The notes beneath the pieces are model-generated. The model saw nothing but the letters and a program-made list of their open reading frames with translations. It was not told where the DNA came from and ran no database searches. A stretch of 64,000 nucleotides of DNA, taken from Pelagibacterium flavum (lineage in GTDB: Bacteria > Pseudomonadota > Alphaproteobacteria > Rhizobiales > Devosiaceae). Positions 27,417 to 41,690 of this stretch are shown piece after piece; position 1 is the stretch's first letter; every line of letters begins with the position of its first letter. Location: contig NZ_CP107716.1 of assembly GCF_025854335.1 (NCBI RefSeq), positions 737,001-801,000 of the forward strand. The letters are read 5' to 3'. Made by a program: the position numbers and the translations under genes.

Positions 27417-28612
27417 TTGGAGCGGTTTTAGTCTGGTTGTGTCTGGCTGGCTCAGCACTGGCGCAGCCCGTCGAAAGCTTTGACGCGTTCAAAGACAGGA
27501 TGGAAGCGGTTGCGGTTGCCAATGGCATAGACCGTGACTTCTATCGTGCGGTTATGGGGCCGGTTGCGCCCGACCCTTCGATCCCGTCTCTGATCTCGGG
27601 GCAGCCCGAATTTGTGACGCCCGTCTGGGAGTATCTCGATGCCAGGATCGGATCGGAGCGAATTGCGCGCGGGCGGGCGGCAGTTGCGGCCAATGGAGGA
27701 TTGCTGAACAGTGTCGGGCAGCGCTACGGGGTCGATCCATACGTGCTGGCGGCGATCTGGGGGATGGAGTCCGATTATGGAGCGGTGCTGTCCAATCGCT
27801 CGCTGATCAAGCCGATCATTCCTTCTCTGGCGACGCTTGCCCATCAGCGACGCGGGCGGGTGGCCGAAGACGAGGCGGAACTGATCGCCGCGCTGCGGAT
27901 TGCGCGGGCGCGAGGATCGGCACAGGGACTGGTTGGCTCTTGGGCCGGTGCAGTGGGGCATCTCCAGATCATTCCCACAGCCTATCTCCAATACGGCCAG
28001 GATGGGGATGGAGATGGCGTTGTGGACCCCCATACCTCGCTAGCCGACGCACTGGCCTCCTCGGCCAATTATCTGCGCGGCTTGGGTTATCGCCCCGGCC
28101 TCGATTGGGGCTTTGAAGTCGAGCTGCCCGAGGGTTTCGACTATCTGCTGGCCGACCGGGAAACTTTCCGACCCATAAGCTTTTTTGCCGAGCGCGGCGT
28201 GGCGCGGGTGGCCGGGCGGCAGTTTTCCGACCTCGGAATCGAGGTGTTTCTCTATGTCCCGGCGGGGGCCGATGGGCCGAAATTTCTGATGACGCGCAAT
28301 TATCTGGTGTTCAAGGGGTACAATTTTTCCGATTCCTACGCCATGGCGGTAGCGCATCTGACTGACAGGCTTAAGGGTGGCGGACCGTTCGTGACCGCGT
28401 GGCCACGCAGTGCGCAGTTTCCCGGTCGCCAGCAGCGGATTGAAATCCAAACGATGCTGGCGCAATTGGGGTACTATGCGGGTGCGATCGACGGCAATAT
28501 CGGACCGGTGACGCAGGCGGCCTATGCAAGGTTTCAGGCAAATACCGGATTGGTGGCTGATGGGTTCGTGACGCTGGATGCGCATCGAGTGCTGGTCAAT
28601 GCCGTTCAATAG
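27368..28612 (+). CDS. Lytic murein transglycosylase (MltB-like) with peptidoglycan-binding domain
   Basis: A 414-residue exported enzyme. Residues 1-32 form a signal peptide (A-L-A-Q cleavage). The SLT_2/MltB catalytic domain spans about 35-330 with the catalytic Glu in W-G-M-E-S-D-Y-G, then G-A-V-G-H-L-Q-I-I-P-T-A-Y. A C-terminal PG_binding_1 domain follows (about 350-410, I-Q-x-M-L-A-Q-L-G-Y-Y-x-G-x-I-D-G-x-I-G-P-x-T-Q-A-A). It cleaves glycan strands to 1,6-anhydromuropeptides. No lipobox is visible, so it is probably soluble in the periplasm. The start overlaps galE. Confidence 0.91.
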   Translation: MGKISRYPQRPTLHSLIGAVLVWLCLAGSALAQPVESFDAFKDRMEAVAVANGIDRDFYRAVMGPVAPDPSIPSLISGQPEFVTPVWEYLDARIGSERIARGRAAVAANGGLLNSVGQRYGVDPYVLAAIWGMESDYGAVLSNRSLIKPIIPSLATLAHQRRGRVAEDEAELIAALRIARARGSAQGLVGSWAGAVGHLQIIPTAYLQYGQDGDGDGVVDPHTSLADALASSANYLRGLGYRPGLDWGFEVELPEGFDYLLADRETFRPISFFAERGVARVAGRQFSDLGIEVFLYVPAGADGPKFLMTRNYLVFKGYNFSDSYAMAVAHLTDRLKGGGPFVTAWPRSAQFPGRQQRIEIQTMLAQLGYYAGAIDGNIGPVTQAAYARFQANTGLVADGFVTLDAHRVLVNAVQ

Positions 28613-28661
28613 TTAGGTGGCGGCGCTTTGAGGGCGCTCCGAATTGGACTAGAAATCCATC

Positions 28662-29825
28662 ATGATCGTGTGGCGCGCAATCGTTGTATTTTTGGTGAGT
28701 GTCTTGCTGGCGCTGCCGGTGGGTAGCGCCATGGCGCAGGAGCGCAGCACGCGTACGTTGTTTGAGGTGCTCTTCGGGTCTGGCAACGAGCAGCAGCAGA
28801 GCCAGCCGGAACAGCCGGTGACATCCCAGCCTCAATCTCGTCCGCAGGCGCAACCGGCGCCGCGTACACAGCAGGCCGAGCCGCCTGCGCCGACAGGGGC
28901 TGAAAAATCGGATAATGCGCGGCGAGTGGCCGTATTCGGGGACTCGCTGGCCGTCGATCTGGCGCGCGCGCTCGAGCGGCTCTATGCGGACAATCCCGAA
29001 ATCGTGGTTCGGGAACGGGCTGTTGGGTCTTCGGGCTTTGTGCGTGACGACTTTTACGATTGGAACGCGGCGATAGAGGACGAGCTCATTGCCGACAGCT
29101 TCGATGTGGCGGTGGTCGCGATCGGGATCAATGACCGTCAGGCGCTCAACGGGGCCGAGGCACTGTCCGACCCCTGGCGCAACGCGTACCGGGACCGGAT
29201 CGATGCGTTTCTCGCCGATATAAACGCCGCCGGGAAACAGGCCATCTGGCTTGAACTGCCGCCAATGCAGCAGCCCAGCTATGGTGCGGCAATGGCCCAG
29301 ATTTCCTCCATCCACAAAGCCGCTGTCAATGCAGCTGGAGCGGCGTGGGTCGAGACCTATGACCGCTATCTGGGCGAGGATGGCAGCTACAGCGCCAATG
29401 GACCGGACCTGAACGGCAATATTGTTGATATGCGCAAGGGTGACGGCATCCATTTTTCCGCGGCCGGGGCCGACAAGCTGGCCTTTTACATCGACCGGGC
29501 CATGGGTTCGACCAGCGGTGGCCGGATCAGTCTTTCGGGCAGTACATCTGAGGTTGCCGATTTTCTTGCCGGCACCGATGCGGCCGGGATGATCCGACCG
29601 CCCTATCAGGGGCTCGAGCAGATGCGGTTGCTCGAGATGGCGAGTTTCGTCCAGGATCTGGGCGGTGCGGCGCAAAGGGCAAACGATCTCATTTTTGCCG
29701 GTCAAACAACCGCTGGCACGCGCAGTTTTGCGCTCGAAGACATGCTCGATGCGCCCGCCGGACGGGTGGATGCATTTGGGCTGGGCAAGGCCGCGGTCGA
29801 AATCGAAAACCCGCGCGGGCGATAA
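28662..29825 (+). CDS. SGNH/GDSL hydrolase, DUF459 type, periplasmic
   Basis: A 387-residue exported protein. A signal peptide ends near residue 26 (A-M-A-Q), and a Gln/Pro-rich linker follows at about 40-80. The SGNH domain starts at about 90 with G-D-S-L-A (nucleophile Ser), then G-I-N-D and D-G-I-H-F-S-A-A-G (catalytic Asp-x-x-His). DUF459 members are thought to act on cell-envelope glycans, some as O-acetyl esterases, but this one is uncharacterised. A strong terminator follows the stop. Confidence 0.86.
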   Translation: MIVWRAIVVFLVSVLLALPVGSAMAQERSTRTLFEVLFGSGNEQQQSQPEQPVTSQPQSRPQAQPAPRTQQAEPPAPTGAEKSDNARRVAVFGDSLAVDLARALERLYADNPEIVVRERAVGSSGFVRDDFYDWNAAIEDELIADSFDVAVVAIGINDRQALNGAEALSDPWRNAYRDRIDAFLADINAAGKQAIWLELPPMQQPSYGAAMAQISSIHKAAVNAAGAAWVETYDRYLGEDGSYSANGPDLNGNIVDMRKGDGIHFSAAGADKLAFYIDRAMGSTSGGRISLSGSTSEVADFLAGTDAAGMIRPPYQGLEQMRLLEMASFVQDLGGAAQRANDLIFAGQTTAGTRSFALEDMLDAPAGRVDAFGLGKAAVEIENPRGR

Positions 29826-29830
29826 AGAAA

Positions 29831-29861
29831 AAGCCCCGGAGGCTGTCCGGGGCTTTTTTTT
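29831..29861. terminator. Bidirectional rho-independent terminator
   Basis: Stem AAGCCCCGG / CCGGGGCTT with a seven-base loop, followed by eight T on the plus strand. On the minus strand the same stem is followed by TTTTTC, so it can also end the gltBD transcript. Confidence 0.93.
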
Positions 29862-29879
29862 AGATTCAAATCAAACCGG

Positions 29880-31304
<1,425 letters not shown>

Positions 31305-31315
31305 TGGCTTTCTCC

Positions 31316-36028
<4,713 letters not shown>

Positions 36029-36441
36029 ATCAGGTCCTCGCCAAAGTTAACGGAAGGTTGCCAATTCACCGTCCGTGCAGGTCGCTCGTTCGGGTCGTAC
36101 AAGGATCAATGTACGGCTCGGGTGAGCAGACCGGTTTATTTACACTGGAGCGGCGCTGCATCCAAATGGCCGCTCAAACGAACCCTTCAATCGGGTTCCG
36201 CCGGGCCGCTCCTCCTTATGATGGGCGGGCCTTGACCGGCGACGCAGACCGGTCCGGGAGACGGTCGATGCTGCGATTTTCTGCCAGGAAACTCCTTAGC
36301 ACAGTCTTTGTGTGAAGGATCGCCTGTCATTTGTCAATAATGGACAGCAATGCTGCCCTAAAATTCGCGCGACACTTGCAGATTTTTTGCACAGCGGCAA
36401 GTCCGACCCCGTGATTTTAGGATGGGCAGCCTAAAATGGCA
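36029..36441. other. Long non-coding leader/promoter region before gltB
   Basis: About 410 bases without a credible gene. It must hold the gltB promoter and upstream control sites on the minus strand. I see no clear sigma-54 -24/-12 box, riboswitch or repeat in it. An AT-rich stretch lies around 36330-36400. Confidence 0.5.
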
Positions 36442-36473
36442 AACGGGCGCCCAACCTAAGCTGGGCGCCCGTT
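36442..36473 (-). terminator. Terminator of the hsp20 transcript
   Basis: Twelve-base perfect stem AACGGGCGCCCA / TGGGCGCCCGTT with an eight-base loop. On the minus strand it is followed by TTTGCCATTTTA, a moderate T-rich tail. It lies about 40 bases after the hsp20 stop. Confidence 0.75.
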
Positions 36474-36514
36474 CCAACGTTCGGAGGAGGAACGTTCAGA
36501 GAATCAAAGACCGT

Positions 36515-36967
36515 TTAGTTCACGGTCTTGTCTTCGATGGTCTGGGGTGCGCTGGCGATCTCGATCTGGCGCGGGCGCTTGGATTCGGGAAGCTCGCGCT
36601 TGAGATCGATGTGCAGCAGACCGTTTTCGAGCGAAGCGCCGGAGACCTCGACATGCTCGGCAAGCTGGAAGCGCAGCTCGAAGGCGCGTTCGGCAATGCC
36701 GCGATGGAGGAATTCGCGCTTGTCATCGGCGCCCGAAGCGCGGGAGCCCTTGACCTGCAGGCTGTTTTCCTTGGTCTCGATGGCGATGTCGCCCGACGAG
36801 AAGCCGGCGACCGCGATGGTTACGCGGTAGGTGTCCTCACCGGTGCGCTCGATATTGTAGGGCGGATAGGTTTTTGCATCTTCCGCCACCAGATTGTCGA
36901 GGCGGGAAAACAGGCGGTCGAACCCGACCGTCGAACGGTAAAAGGGTGAAAAATCAAGGCGTTGCAT
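36515..36967 (-). CDS. Small heat-shock protein, Hsp20/IbpA family
   Basis: A 150-residue chaperone that holds unfolded proteins under heat stress. The N-terminal M-Q-R-L-D-F-S-P-F-Y-R-S-T-V-G-F-D-R-L-F is the IbpA/HspA start. The alpha-crystallin domain spans about 38-125 with P-P-Y-N-I-E-R and the late motif S-L-E-N-G-L-L-H-I-D-L (A-x-x-x-n-G-v-L). The start at 36967 was chosen for this homology and an AGGAG ten bases upstream. An RpoH-like promoter and a ROSE-like hairpin precede it, so both heat-shock sigma factor and translational control are likely. Confidence 0.93.
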   Translation of the reverse strand: MQRLDFSPFYRSTVGFDRLFSRLDNLVAEDAKTYPPYNIERTGEDTYRVTIAVAGFSSGDIAIETKENSLQVKGSRASGADDKREFLHRGIAERAFELRFQLAEHVEVSGASLENGLLHIDLKRELPESKRPRQIEIASAPQTIEDKTVN

Positions 36968-37075
36968 TTTCAGTGTTCTCCTGATTGTAGCAAGAACGTT
37001 GAGCATTGCTGCCGGAATGGGCTCCCATCTGAGGCGAGCGGTTTCCGGCGGCGTCCCCGGGCCATCCGGCGGACA
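36968..37075 (-). ncRNA. ROSE-like RNA thermometer in the hsp20 leader
   Basis: The last hairpin of the leader (36975-36997, minus strand) pairs GUUCUUGCU with AGGAGAAC across ACAAUC. The AGGAG is the ribosome site, and pairing leaves a single unpaired G in UUGCU, the defining feature of ROSE elements. GC-rich upstream segments can form further hairpins. Heat would melt the weak last hairpin and expose the site. The fold was drawn by hand. Confidence 0.8.
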
Positions 37076-37081
37076 GCATTA

Positions 37082-37110
37082 AGATAGGAATCGCGATTTT
37101 GCTGTTCAAG
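37082..37110 (-). promoter_or_regulatory. RpoH (sigma-32) type promoter of hsp20
   Basis: Minus-strand CTTGAA (37105-37110) and CCTATCT (37082-37088) with 16 bases between. This matches alphaproteobacterial RpoH promoters (CTTGAA and CYTATNT). The implied transcript start leaves a leader of about 105 bases, the size expected for a ROSE element. Confidence 0.75.
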
Positions 37111-37191
37111 AGGCGGAAAAGTGCCGGGTGAATTGAATATGAACGGGCCGGTCAGCGAGCGGTCAGGCGGGGTGGGGTAGAAAGGCGCATG

Positions 37192-37265
37192 TGATGCCGG
37201 AAACGGTGTCATAACAAAGCGCAGGCGCCGTTCACCGCCCCCCGCAACGGCGTCTGCGCATTTTT
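37192..37265 (+). ncRNA. Structured RNA or attenuator: two hairpins and a T-run
   Basis: First hairpin UGAUGCCG-GAAA-CGGUGUCA (37192-37211) with a GNRA tetraloop. Second: a 14-base stem GCGCAGGCGCCGTT / AACGGCGTCTGCGC (37219-37259) with a 13-base loop and one G-U pair, then ATTTTTG. There is no plus-strand gene upstream to terminate. It is either the 3' end of a small RNA or an attenuator of the hydrolase gene. I could not find a convincing promoter. Confidence 0.55.
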
Positions 37266-37326
37266 GTTCTCTCGTTTACCAAGCCCGGCTATTGTCGCTG
37301 TGACGCCCAATAGACCCTCGGTGCAC

Positions 37327-38295
37327 ATGGACGCGACGCCCACTGGACATGAGTTTGTCCACCTCGAAACCAATCGGATCCCCAAAGGCGCCCGGTCGGG
37401 TTTTTTTTCGACCAGCGACAAAGTGCGGCTGCGCTATGGCATTTTCGCCCGGCATGGCGATGCGGCGCGCGGCACGATCGTTCTGGTGCAGGGGCGCACC
37501 GAGTTCATCGAGAAATATTTCGAGACCATAAGCGATTTCCAGAAGCGCGGATTTGCCGTCGCCACGTTCGACCTGCGCGGGCAGGGCGGGTCGGACCGGC
37601 TGATCGGCAACCGGCGCCATGGGCATGTGGAGAATTTCGACGACTATTGGACCGACCTTCACGATTTTCACAAAATGATCGTCCTGCCCGATTGCCCGCC
37701 GCCCTATTATCTGGTCGGGCATTCGACGGGGGGATTAATCGGGCTTTTAGCTGCGACCCGCGACCGGCTGATGTTTGACAGGGTGTTCTTGTCCTCGCCC
37801 ATGGTCAGCCTGCCCGGGCTGCCCTTTTCACTCAAATGGTCGTCGCGGCTGGTCGATGCGGCACGGTTTTTGGGACTGTCCACGATGCCGGTGGGGCGGC
37901 GCGAGGACAGGGCGCAGACCGAAGCGGGGTTTGAGGGCAATCCGCTGACCTCGGACAGGGCGCGCTATATGCGCAGCGTGGAGATATTGAAGGCGCGACC
38001 CGATCTGGCCATCGGGCTTCCCACGCTGGGCTGGATCGGATCGTCGCTGGCCGCTATGCGCAGGGCCAATGGGGACGACTTTCCATCGCAGCTCAAGATC
38101 CCGGCGTTTATCTGCGCGGCGGCACTCGATACGGTTGTCGATACCAGCGCGACCGAAGCTCTGGGGCTGCGGCTGCGGGCCGGGCATCATGTGGTGATCG
38201 GTGGCGCGCGCCACGAGTTGTTCATGGAAGCGGACCCGATCCGCGAACAGGTTTTTGCGGCGTTTGATGCGTTCGTGACCGAGCAGGCGAGTTAG
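37327..38295 (+). CDS. Alpha/beta hydrolase, lysophospholipase-like (PldB family)
   Basis: A 322-residue Serine aminopeptidase S33/monoacylglycerol lipase-like hydrolase. L-V-Q-G-R-T-E-F-I-E-K-Y-F-E and F-D-L-R-G-Q-G-G-S-D are family motifs. The nucleophile is the Ser of V-G-H-S-T-G-G, an Asp in A-A-L-D-T-V-V-D and the His of G-A-R-H-E-L complete the triad. No signal peptide. The frame stays open back to a TTG at 37264, but that lies in the T-run of a terminator-like hairpin, so I prefer the ATG at 37327 (GTG at 37321 is also possible). The substrate is inferred from the family. Confidence 0.85.
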   Translation: MDATPTGHEFVHLETNRIPKGARSGFFSTSDKVRLRYGIFARHGDAARGTIVLVQGRTEFIEKYFETISDFQKRGFAVATFDLRGQGGSDRLIGNRRHGHVENFDDYWTDLHDFHKMIVLPDCPPPYYLVGHSTGGLIGLLAATRDRLMFDRVFLSSPMVSLPGLPFSLKWSSRLVDAARFLGLSTMPVGRREDRAQTEAGFEGNPLTSDRARYMRSVEILKARPDLAIGLPTLGWIGSSLAAMRRANGDDFPSQLKIPAFICAAALDTVVDTSATEALGLRLRAGHHVVIGGARHELFMEADPIREQVFAAFDAFVTEQAS

Positions 38296-38409
38296 CCGGG
38301 GGCCACCGAGAGGTGGTTTGCGGCGCCAGCGCTTTTAGATGGACCCCGGGGTTGATCCGGAACCCGGTACGCTCGATGCCTGAGACTGAACCGCCAACTC
38401 TGCCGTTTA

Positions 38410-38440
38410 CTGGGTCCCGGGTCTTCGTCCGGGATGACAG
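38410..38440 (+). repeat. Short palindromic repeat, family B copy 1
   Basis: CTGGGTCCCGGG...TCCGGGATGACAG. The sequence is related to the copies at 41599, 49429 and 54432. A degenerate partner-like stretch lies at 38340-38368. It sits between two convergent genes. Confidence 0.7.
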
Positions 38441-38477
38441 TGGGGGAAGGGGCGGCGGGACTTCCCGTTCCTGACGC

Positions 38478-39302
38478 TTATTGGTCGAGCATGGCGTCGC
38501 GCAGGACGCGCATTGCTTCTTCGTGCAGTTGTTCGGTTGCGGCGGCGATGCAGGTGCCGCCGCGTTCGGCGCGGCCGCCATCCCAGGTGGTGACGATGCC
38601 CCCCGCCGCCTCGATGATGGGGATCAAGGGGGCGATGTCGACGTCTTTGAGGCCTGCTTCAACGACCAGGTCGATATGGCCGGAGGCCAGAAGACAATAG
38701 GCGTAGCAATCGAGCCCGTAGCGGACCTGCAGGGCGCGGGCGCTCAACTGGGTCCATGCGGAAAGCTGAGGGCCACTGAACAAGCCAGGATCGGTGGTGC
38801 TGGTGCGGGCCTGCGACAGTTTTGTCACCGTGCTGACGGCCGTGGGGACCGGCTGGTCGTTGCGCGTGTGCTCGAGCCTGCCGCCGACCGCAAGCCAGCG
38901 CTCGCCGGTGTAGGGCTGTTCCATGAGCCCGGCGATGGCCCTGCCCTCATGGGTCAGGCCGATCAGCGTGCCCCAGACGGGAACGCCCGAGATAAAGGCC
39001 CGCGTGCCGTCGATGGGATCGATGATCCAGTTGAACCGCGTTGCCGTGTCCTTTGTGTCCCACTCTTCCCCTATGATGCCGTGATCGGGAAAGCGGGCGG
39101 CGATCACCTCCCGGATCCGCATTTCGGCCTCCCGGTCGGCCTCGGTGACCGGATCGAAGCCGGACGAAAACTTGTTATCCACAGCAAGTTGGGTTCTGAA
39201 CCGGCCCAAAGTCGAGGCTCTCGCGGCATTTGCACCGGCGATCAGGGTTTCGGCGATGGTCTGATCGGTCAGGCCGGTTGGTGACGAAATTGTCATGGAC
39301 AT
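38478..39302 (-). CDS. hisN: Histidinol-phosphatase, inositol monophosphatase type
   Basis: A 274-residue Mg-dependent phosphatase of the IMPase superfamily. The metal motifs are G-E-E at 78-80, D-P-I-D-G-T at 95-100 and D-V-D-I-A-P near the end. D-P-I-D-G-T-R-A-F-I-S-G is the version typical of alphaproteobacterial HisN, whereas inositol monophosphatases have D-P-L-D-G-T-T-N-F. It would dephosphorylate L-histidinol phosphate in histidine synthesis. No other his gene is adjacent, which is usual for hisN. Two in-frame ATGs lie two codons apart and neither has a strong ribosome site. Confidence 0.88.
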   Translation of the reverse strand: MSMTISSPTGLTDQTIAETLIAGANAARASTLGRFRTQLAVDNKFSSGFDPVTEADREAEMRIREVIAARFPDHGIIGEEWDTKDTATRFNWIIDPIDGTRAFISGVPVWGTLIGLTHEGRAIAGLMEQPYTGERWLAVGGRLEHTRNDQPVPTAVSTVTKLSQARTSTTDPGLFSGPQLSAWTQLSARALQVRYGLDCYAYCLLASGHIDLVVEAGLKDVDIAPLIPIIEAAGGIVTTWDGGRAERGGTCIAAATEQLHEEAMRVLRDAMLDQ

Positions 39303-39582
39303 CCAAAATCTTGCGGGAAAACGAGTGTAATCGGTTGCAAATCGGCTTCCTTAACAGGGGGTTTACAGAAGTGATTCCTTTTTGCAACAGCGCATGCCGA
39401 TTGCATACATCATCCCTTTGGCGGACTTGCGCTTCGGTGAAATAAGGTTCAAACACGATATTGCATGATGGATTGGTGGTTCTTTCGGCTCTTGCCGTTT
39501 CTTTTGGACCGCCAATGTTTCCTCCCTTGACTTGGGCCGCCCAGAGCGGCCCACTCTTTTCCTTCCCCAAGAGATTTCGTGT

Positions 39583-40464
39583 TTATTCGGCGGCCAGTTG
39601 CGTGCGCGCCAGCGAGACCGCGTCGAACCGCACGAGCGTTGCCAGCAGGGTTTCGGCAAGCTTTTGCATGACCGAAAACCCCTGATGCTTCTGCAAGGTC
39701 AATTCGTGCATGTAGAGGTGGCGGGAAAATTCGATCTGTATGGCATGAATGCCATATTGAGGCCGGCCATAGGCGCGGGTGGTGTGCCCGCCGGCGTAAG
39801 GGCGGTTGCGGGCGACGTTCAATCCGGCACCGGCGAACACCGCTTCCACCGTATCGATGAGAACCGGGGCGCAGGTGGTGCCGTAGCGGTCGCCCAGCAC
39901 CACGTCGGGCGCCGTGCGGTCATTGCCCCGGTTGAGCCGCGGCATGGAATGGCAGTCGATGAGCACGGCGACACCGAAATGGCCAAGCGTTTCGCTCAAA
40001 AGGGTCTGCAGGGTCTTGTGGTAGGGCTTGTAGATGCCCTCGATGCGCATGAGCGCGTCTTCGAGCGCCAGGCGCTCACGATAGATGGGGCGGTTTTCCG
40101 AAACGATGCGGGCAATGGTGCCCAGGCCCGCCGCGATGCGCGGCGAAGTGGTGTTGAAATGGTCGGGCAGGGGATCGCGGAACATTTTGGGATCGAGCTC
40201 ATAGGGCTCGCGATTCACATCGAGATAGGCGCGGGGGAAATTGGCGCGCAGCATCGGCAGGCCCATATGGGGGGCGCGCCCGAAAATCTCGTCGACCCAG
40301 GCGTCTTCGGACTGGCGAATGGCCATCTCGTTGAGCCGGGAGAGTTTTAAAAACCGCGCCGGATAATCACGGCCCGAATGAGAAGAATTGACGATGATGG
40401 GGGCAACCTGGCGCCGCGGGCGGATGGTTTCAAAGGCAGGTCTGTCGGAATAGTCTGATTGCAC
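39583..40464 (-). CDS. N-formylglutamate amidohydrolase
   Basis: A 294-residue zinc hydrolase of the HutG-like family. N-S-S-H-S-G-R-D-Y-P near residue 25, D-C-H-S-M-P at about 165 and the late I-Q-I-E-F-S-R motif carry the expected metal and catalytic residues. The frame runs far upstream, but homology starts near the GTG at 40464, which has AAGGGG six bases before it. It is divergent from cpdR, an arrangement I recall from other Hyphomicrobiales. It hydrolyses N-formylglutamate to formate and glutamate in histidine degradation, although no hut genes are nearby. Confidence 0.88.
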   Translation of the reverse strand: MQSDYSDRPAFETIRPRRQVAPIIVNSSHSGRDYPARFLKLSRLNEMAIRQSEDAWVDEIFGRAPHMGLPMLRANFPRAYLDVNREPYELDPKMFRDPLPDHFNTTSPRIAAGLGTIARIVSENRPIYRERLALEDALMRIEGIYKPYHKTLQTLLSETLGHFGVAVLIDCHSMPRLNRGNDRTAPDVVLGDRYGTTCAPVLIDTVEAVFAGAGLNVARNRPYAGGHTTRAYGRPQYGIHAIQIEFSRHLYMHELTLQKHQGFSVMQKLAETLLATLVRFDAVSLARTQLAAE

Positions 40465-40635
40465 ACCCAACCCCTTGATGGCGCGGTCGTTGAAATCCAA
40501 GTTTGCAACGTGGAAGCGCACTTGTCCACAAAAGGGAGATGGGATGAGGCGATTGTGACTGTTGCATGGGCCCTCGCTTTCGTAAAACATGCGAATCAAA
40601 CCAGTTGCGGCTGGGACAAGAGACTGGGACCTTTC

Positions 40636-41007
40636 ATGAGCCAATCGCTGAACCGGATTTTGCTGGCCGAAGACGACGCCGACATGCGCCGGTTTTTGAC
40701 ACGGGCACTCAAGAATGCCGGCTATGACGTGGTGGCGTTCGACAATGGCAAATCGGCCTATGAGCGGCTGCGCGAAGAGCCCTTTACGCTGCTTTTGAGC
40801 GATATCGTGATGCCGGAAATGGACGGGATCGAACTGGCGCGGCGCGCCACCGAACTCGATCCGGATCTGAAAGTGATGTTCATCACCGGTTTTGCCGCCG
40901 TGGCGCTCAACCCCGACAGCGAAGCCCCCAAGGGGGCCTCGGTGCTTTCCAAGCCCTTCCACCTGCGGGAGCTGGTGGGGGAAGTGGAGCGGCTTTTGGC
41001 TGCTTAG
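40636..41007 (+). CDS. cpdR: Single-domain response regulator CpdR
   Basis: A 123-residue receiver with no output domain. Acidic pocket Asp13-Asp14, phosphoacceptor Asp56 in L-L-L-S-D-I-V-M-P-E-M-D-G, Thr84 and Lys106 are all present. The segments R-I-L-L-A-E-D-D-x-D-M-R-R-F-L and F-I-T-G-F-A-A-V-A-L-N-P closely match CpdR, which when unphosphorylated delivers substrates such as PdeA and factors leading to CtrA breakdown to ClpXP at the cell pole. In Caulobacter it is controlled by the CckA-ChpT phosphorelay. A palindromic repeat begins within its stop codon. Confidence 0.93.
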   Translation: MSQSLNRILLAEDDADMRRFLTRALKNAGYDVVAFDNGKSAYERLREEPFTLLLSDIVMPEMDGIELARRATELDPDLKVMFITGFAAVALNPDSEAPKGASVLSKPFHLRELVGEVERLLAA

Positions 41008-41150
41008 GTTGTGCGGATAGTTGGGTGATGGTGGCCTGCAAATCGCAGCCTTTTGCGCTTCCGGTGCTCACGTACCCGAAAGTACGCTCCGCTCCGGTTC
41101 TCAAAGGCCGCCATTTTCGGCTCACCCTGACCCAACTCTCCACACAACCT
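41006..41150. repeat. Palindromic intergenic repeat, family A copy 2 (full length)
   Basis: A 145-base imperfect palindrome starting inside the cpdR stop. Outer arms AGGTTGTGCGGATAGTTGGG and its partner ending CTCTCCACACAACCT pair almost fully. The centre has CTCACGTAC and GTACGCTCC around CCGAAA. The core is shared with 4085-4167 and 60499-60640. Confidence 0.88.
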
Positions 41151-41289
41151 TGAGCCATCCAGCCTTCGCAAGCGACGTGCGTCACAAGAGCTTCAAATAA
41201 CGGCAAAAGCCTATTGACCACGACCGGCGTTTTGTGGTGTATCCGCCCTGCGCTTCGCCATTGGCGGGACGCGAATTTAAAGAAAGAGT

Positions 41290-41364
41290 GGGCGTATAGC
41301 TCAGCGGGAGAGCACTACGTTGACATCGTAGGGGTCACTGGTTCAATCCCAGTTACGCCCACCA
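41290..41364 (+). tRNA. tRNA-Val (anticodon GAC)
   Basis: Full cloverleaf: acceptor GGGCGTA/TACGCCC, D stem GCTC/GAGC, anticodon stem CTACG/CGTAG with loop TTGACAT (GAC), T stem ACTGG/CCAGT with loop TTCAATC. The CCA end is encoded. A possible -35 TTGACC lies at 41214. Confidence 0.97.
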
Positions 41365-41391
41365 TTCTTTCTCCCCGGCCCGGCCGGGACT

Positions 41392-41414
41392 GCCTTGCAA
41401 ACAAGGCGATTTTT
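41392..41414 (+). terminator. Terminator between the two tRNA-Val genes
   Basis: Stem GCCTTG / CAAGGC with a CAAA loop, then GATTTTT. It should end the first tRNA transcript, so the second tRNA probably has its own promoter or depends on read-through. Confidence 0.7.
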
Positions 41415-41452
41415 ATGGGCACCGTCGCAGTTTTCCGATGGATATGCCGAGC

Positions 41453-41527
41453 GGGTGTATAGCTCAGCGGGAGAGCACTGCCTTCACACGGCAGGGGTCA
41501 CTGGTTCAATCCCAGTTACACCCACCA
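41453..41527 (+). tRNA. tRNA-Val (anticodon CAC)
   Basis: Cloverleaf with acceptor GGGTGTA/TACACCC, anticodon stem CTGCC/GGCAG and loop TTCACAC (CAC), and the same D and T arms as the GAC gene. CCA is encoded. It reads GUG codons. Confidence 0.97.
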
Positions 41528-41598
41528 TTTTCCAACAGGATCAGCGCACTTTTCGCTTAGGCTGAATCGACACCTATGCGCTTTTGGCCGGCGCCGCG

Positions 41599-41631
41599 CT
41601 GGATTCCGGGAATAAATCCCGGAATGACAGG
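41599..41631 (+). repeat. Short palindromic repeat, family B copy 2
   Basis: CTGGATTCCGGG and CCCGGAATGACAGG around AATAAAT. The preceding TTAGGCTGAATCGACA is shared with the copy at 49429, so the unit extends about 40 bases to the left. In reverse translation it gives the familiar V-I-P-G-x-I-P-G-I-Q string. Confidence 0.85.
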
Positions 41632-41690
41632 GTGGTGTGTCTGGTGGCGAGTACTCAAATGGGTCGCCGTCAATCGAGCGGACCGGTTTG

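Noticed and set aside
39534-39552. Hairpin GGGCCGC/GCGGCCC after the N-formylglutamate amidohydrolase gene as its terminator
   Set aside because: The T-rich tail is on the plus strand, where no gene ends. On the minus strand the bases after the stem are not T-rich, so it is not listed as a terminator.
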